64,000 bases of DNA from Volvox africanus (lineage: Eukaryota; Chlorophyta; Chlorophyceae; Chlamydomonadales; Volvocaceae). The DNA lies in assembly GCA_030268105.1 (NCBI GenBank), contig BSDZ01000079.1, positions 1,679,501 through 1,743,500 of the forward strand, in the 5' to 3' direction. The translations under genes and the position numbers were made by a program. The notes beneath the pieces were generated by a model. The model was not told where the DNA came from, searched no databases, and was given only the letters and a program-made list of their open reading frames with translations. Positions 60,601 to 64,000 of this stretch are shown piece by piece (the stretch's first letter is position 1; every line of letters begins with the position of its first letter).

Positions 60601-63600
60601 CCGGACTTAGGCAGGTACATGTTGGCCCTAACCACCAAGAACGAGTTGTTCGATTTGTACCCGTCGATGATACACCAGGAACCGACGGGCTGTAAGGATG
60701 GCAGAGGCGGGCACCGAATTGACTGGAGCGTGCGATGAATGAGGAGATAGTGAAAGGAGGCCCGATAGCACGGATGGAAAGCAGACAATAATGTGCGAGG
60801 TGTTGGAGGAGAGGTGGGGAGGAGAAGGGGGATGGAGAGGAGAGGGGGGATGGGAAGGAGAGGGGGGATGGGAAGGAGAGGGGGGATGGGAAGGCGAAGG
60901 AAGGGCAGGGGAAGAGAAGGAGGGCAGGGGAAGAGATGGGGAGGGGCAGGGCGAGGGCGAGGGAGGGGCAAAGGAAGGGCAGGAGAGAAAAGGGAAGAAA
61001 GGGAGGAAAGGGAGGAAAGGGAGGACAGGGAGGAAAGGGAGGAAAGGGAGGAAAGGGAGGAAAGGGAGGACAGGGAAGGGTAGGTCAGGAAAACTGTCAT
61101 CCAGTATCATCCAACACAGTTTATGGCGCACGTAGCTACCCCATTTCACCGGCTCCCGGCGCTCGCGGTCTGTTCCTATCCAGCAGCCTGCCACAATTTA
61201 GAGTTCCAAGCAGGAAGCTGTCCTTCGGGCCTCCAACTTTGTATCATAGAAGTGAGGGAACAACAGGTCATCCACCACACCTTCGTATCCTCAGCCATGA
61301 TATTCTCTGGAGCGATGGTCTTGTTGTAATAATAGGTGAGATTGAATCCCTCCATGGTCGTCCATTGGTTGTCCGCATTGAAGTCCTTGAGCGGCACCAA
61401 CCCTGTACGATCAATCGGAGACCCAGTGCGGCCGTGGGGCCGTAGGGGAGGGGGAGGGGACCGTAGGGGAGGAAATGGGAGATGAGAGATGGGAGATGGG
61501 GGCCCCTGGGTCAAATTCGAGGATTATTTGTTACTACGGATGGATGAGTCAGGGGCCAGTAAAAAGTACCTTATAATTACAATGACAACAAATTTCGGAC
61601 CGCATTCGAAAATACGATCATGTCATATGAGTCAGTATGGACTGGTGGAAACTCAACGAAGCTTGCCCCAGAGAGGAGAGGGAACAACAGAATCCAGATC
61701 CAAATCCAATTCCAGAGCCATACGAGTGAGGACCGCACTCGTACAAGCAAGAAATACACCAGATGGAGTGGGACCTGCTTACGGATGACGTTGGTGAGTC
61801 TGAGCAGCGCCGTCTGTACAGCCGCGCTGGCGTCAATCCGCCGATTGCCCAGGTTAGGGATTGAGACCGCCGACTCCACCAGAATGGATTTGGCTTGTGG
61901 GCCCTACGGAACGCAGTACCACCAGTCAGCACATGCATCTCGGAAGGGTGGAGGTATCAGGAGAGCGCCCGTACGAGGACAGGGACGGGAACAAGGATAC
62001 GGGGCAGGAACACAGGCCACAACGTAGAACCAGATGTAGCAGCGGAAATCGTCCAGTAGGAAAGGAAACTGGAGGAGGACACAAACCTCACATCCCACAC
62101 CCTTCTGTCGCTTTTCATTTGGTTGGGCTTCTTGATGTCATAAGGGTGTCAGGTGGTAAAGTCACACGCATACACACACGCATACACACATGCATACACA
62201 CATGCATATATACATGCATACACACACGCATACACACACGCATACACACATGCATATATACATGCATACACACACAAACACACACACAGACCTTGTAAAA
62301 GTTGGCGTCCTTGGCGCCCAGGATGGAGAGGACCAGCGCCGCTACGCCCGCGACCATGGGGGTGGCCATAGAGCTTCCTGAGGAATTGGCCCAGGTGTGA
62401 TTGATGACAGTGCTGAGAATCTCGTTCCCTGGAGCGGCAACACTGACCGTTCGGGGTCCGTAGTTGCTGCCTTCTATTCTGGTGGCGCTCCGCACCTCTA
62501 GGCGTTTGTCCTGCAGAGATGGCAACAGGAGCAGCCGTTGGCCGTTGCGGTTGCAGTAGGAACCGTCACAGTACGTATCGCAAATAGCCGTACATCGCAA
62601 ATAGCCGTCAATTGAAGATAACAGTACAAAAGCAGCGGCATAGCAGCAGCAGTATCGGTCAGAGGTCACTGCCTCCCATCATGTCCAAATCCGAATGCAT
62701 TCAGATGCGATCATTTAACATGGGAGGGGGAGGGAGGCGGGAAGAAGCCGCGAATCCACCTCTGCCAAGCTGTACCGCTTCCGTTGCTAACCACCTAACC
62801 TACCTGTGTATCCGTTGCCATGACGCACATCACATTGTCGGGGAAGTCTCGAATCAGCGTGCAGGGGTTGTAATACTCTATGTCATCCAGGTTGGCCGCT
62901 TCGTTGCCTGCACCGTGTTTTCGGAGGACAGAAAGGTAATGGGATATGTCTACGTGAGGGTCCGGTGCCAGATCCCTTCAAGGGCAAGGCAGACAGACAG
63001 ACAGACAGACAGACAGATTGATGCCACAACCACTACGATCTGCGCCCGACTAAAGTTTAAATCGAATCACGCTTTAAAACGAAACCCTGGGACTAGTAGT
63101 GTTAACAACACAATTCAGTACCAGGACGTTCTACTACCAATAACAAATTATAAAAAAACTTCTGGAGTTATAAAAGTACTCGAATATTTGATTTTATATT
63201 ATATAGATAATAGCAGCCTTCTGCATTATTAGCTTGTGCATAAGCACAAGCTAATAATACTGTAAAGCAAAAATAAAAAATTAAATTTTATAAACCCCCG
63301 ACCCCAAGGCCATCCCTGCATCTCACCCTCATTACAAAATGAGACCTACAGGACCGGTATATGGCCCCCTATCCACCCATACACACACCCATCGCACCGG
63401 CGGCAGCCACCAGCAACATGCTGCTGTCCTTCAGCTTATTCAGCGCCAGTCTGTAGAGATCTGTTTCATTGCGCAGCGCGTCTCTCTGCGCCCCAGTCTG
63501 CGGGTTGTGGGTGTTTTCTTCGGGCCCGAAGCTGCAGCTGATGACATGGGCGCCTTCCTTGATGGCGTAGTCGATGGCCACCAGGATGTTGCTCAAATAG

Positions 63601-63623
63601 AACTTTCGATCGTTGGGAGTCAC
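54626..63623 (-). CDS. Subtilisin-like (S8) serine protease with PA14-like domains; possible sporangin/hatching enzyme (5' end outside window)
   Basis: Exons: 63623-63398, 62907-62804, 62510-62292, 61903-61783, 61402-61281, 60689-60585, 60253-60157, 59860-59682, 59405-59178, 58829-58532, 58015-57900, 57187-57030, 56470-56419, 56073-56013 and 55744-54626. Phases agree except between 57030 and 56470, where an exon may be missing. S8 marks: ILVAIDYAIKEGAHVISCSF, VAAAGNEAAN (oxyanion region), VSVAAPG and the catalytic Ser in NSSGSSMATPMVAG. The catalytic Asp and His must lie upstream, beyond 64000. PA14-like segments follow: SGRYSFQIKTDANFSNLEVY and TCELCALYVNGLRVVDVY. The long last exon has many N-x-S/T sites and an Asp/Leu-rich stretch. 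A secreted glycoprotein is likely. In volvocine algae large subtilases dissolve mother cell walls (sporangin/VLE, VheA); that role here is inferred. The 60585 donor is GC (CAG then GCGAGT). Confidence 0.88.
60790..61080. repeat. GGAGAGGGGGATGGGAA / GGGAGGAAA tandem arrays in subtilase intron
   Basis: Two adjacent purine-rich minisatellites on the + strand: a GGGGGATGGGAAGGAGA unit (about 60825-60895) and a GGGAGGAAA unit (about 60990-61075). Confidence 0.85.
62160..62290. repeat. (CATACA)n / (CA)n microsatellite in subtilase intron
   Basis: CATACACACACGCATACACA-type repeat directly downstream of the exon that carries the catalytic Ser (exon end 62292). Confidence 0.9.
62991..63017. repeat. 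(GACA)n microsatellite
   Basis: GACAGACAGACAGACAGACA run in the intron between the first two visible subtilase exons. Confidence 0.9.
63225..63258. other. Perfect 15-bp inverted repeat in AT-rich intron DNA
   Basis: ATTATTAGCTTGTGC and GCACAAGCTAATAAT flank an ATAA loop. It sits in an AT-rich patch (about 63050-63300) unlike the rest of the gene, possibly a small inserted element. Confidence 0.7.
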
Positions 63624-63750
63624 CTGGGGAGGGGGTGAGGGAGGTTGAGGGAAAGGTGAAGGAGTCAGCGGAGTTCGAGTGTGAGAGCCGTAGGTCCAAC
63701 CCATGTGCGAGAGGGCTTCGTAAAAGAATAACATGTTATGTTATGAACGG

Positions 63751-64000
63751 GTGTTACACTGTATGTGTATGTGTATGTGTATGTGCATGTGCATGTGTTA
63801 CACTGTGGGCGACTTGCCCTGAGAGGACAAGCACCGGGGGCCCTGACCGGGCCGAACCACAGCGCAGGGGGGAACACACGGCTTAATCTGTCCATCCTGT
63901 CGTGCGCTCCTCCCCTCGCTCGAGCCAGCAAGGGCACACAGACCTCACGAGCCTCAAGCTTGGCTACTCAAAGGAACAGACCCTCAGCCAACCACACCAG
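63751..64000 (-). mobile_element. Dispersed repeat with GTGTAACAC end, copy 2 (continues beyond window)
   Basis: Matches copy 1 at 48311: GTGTTACACTGTGGGCGAC, then AGCACCGGGGG, CCTGACCGG and CACAGCGCAGGGG. On its 3' side (reading - strand) the GTGTAACAC end is followed by a (CACATA)n tail and then a second GTGTAACAC. This pattern fits target-primed insertion of a non-LTR element with slippage at the tail. It sits in an intron, or at the 5' side, of the subtilase gene. Confidence 0.6.

Noticed and set aside
60222..61194. Leu/Pro/Ser-rich (-) ORFs around 60.8-61.1 kb
   Set aside because: They read through GGA-rich minisatellites in a subtilase intron; only 60689-60585 and the exons listed are supported by phase.
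1..64000. Bacterial-style operon, CRISPR array or phage defence system
   Set aside because: All clear genes are intron-bearing eukaryotic genes; the tandem repeats are minisatellites without unique spacers.

Overview
This is nuclear DNA from a eukaryote, most likely a volvocine green alga (Chlamydomonas/Volvox relatives). The evidence is: genes split by many introns of tens to several hundred bases with GT-AG (a few GC-AG) borders; the algal poly(A) word TGTAA downstream of several genes; a plastid-type pyruvate dehydrogenase E1-alpha with a transit peptide; a large MYND-finger protein of the kind common in Volvocales; and a candidate sporangin/hatching-type secreted subtilase. The species is not determined. 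I rebuilt the genes by hand from exon reading frames and splice-phase agreement; transcript starts were not determinable.

Layout. 1-210: end of an unidentified (+) ORF. 1.6-5.0 kb (-): an unrecognised gene of at least six exons. 6.3-11.9 kb (+): plastid pyruvate dehydrogenase E1-alpha, nine exons, complete. 11.9-17.5 kb: AT-richer DNA with no recognisable gene. 17.5-18.3 kb (-): a hypothetical ORF. 19.0-22.7 kb (-): a two-exon MYND-finger protein. 24.0-28.5 kb (-): signal recognition particle receptor alpha subunit, nine exons, complete. 28.9-33.3 kb (+): a Ubl-WLM-PUB metalloprotease, six exons, complete, divergent from the SRP receptor gene across 416 bp. 34.4-38.4 kb (-): an ACOT9-type double-hotdog acyl-CoA thioesterase, eight exons. 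38.4-49 kb: repeat-rich and gene-poor, with two head-to-head remnants of related Ty3/gypsy chromoviruses with LTRs starting TGTTGTA and ending TACAACA, a strong hairpin and dispersed repeats. 49.0-52.6 kb (-): a glutamine-rich coiled-coil gene with 11-residue repeats whose main exon is broken by two fold-back inversions and whose intron carries a 17-bp minisatellite. 53.4-54.3 kb (-): a hypothetical ORF. 54.6-63.6 kb (-): a large secreted-type subtilisin-like protease with PA14-like domains; its 5' exons lie beyond the window. 63.75-64.0 kb: a dispersed repeat matching one at 48.3 kb.

The intact genes are mostly housekeeping: plastid acetyl-CoA supply, ER targeting, ubiquitin-linked protein quality control or DNA-protein crosslink repair, and acyl-CoA turnover. 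They are unrelated neighbours, not an operon-like system. The least explained parts are the broken glutamine-rich gene, the paired chromovirus remnants, and the uncharacterised genes at 1.6-5.0 kb and 53.4 kb.
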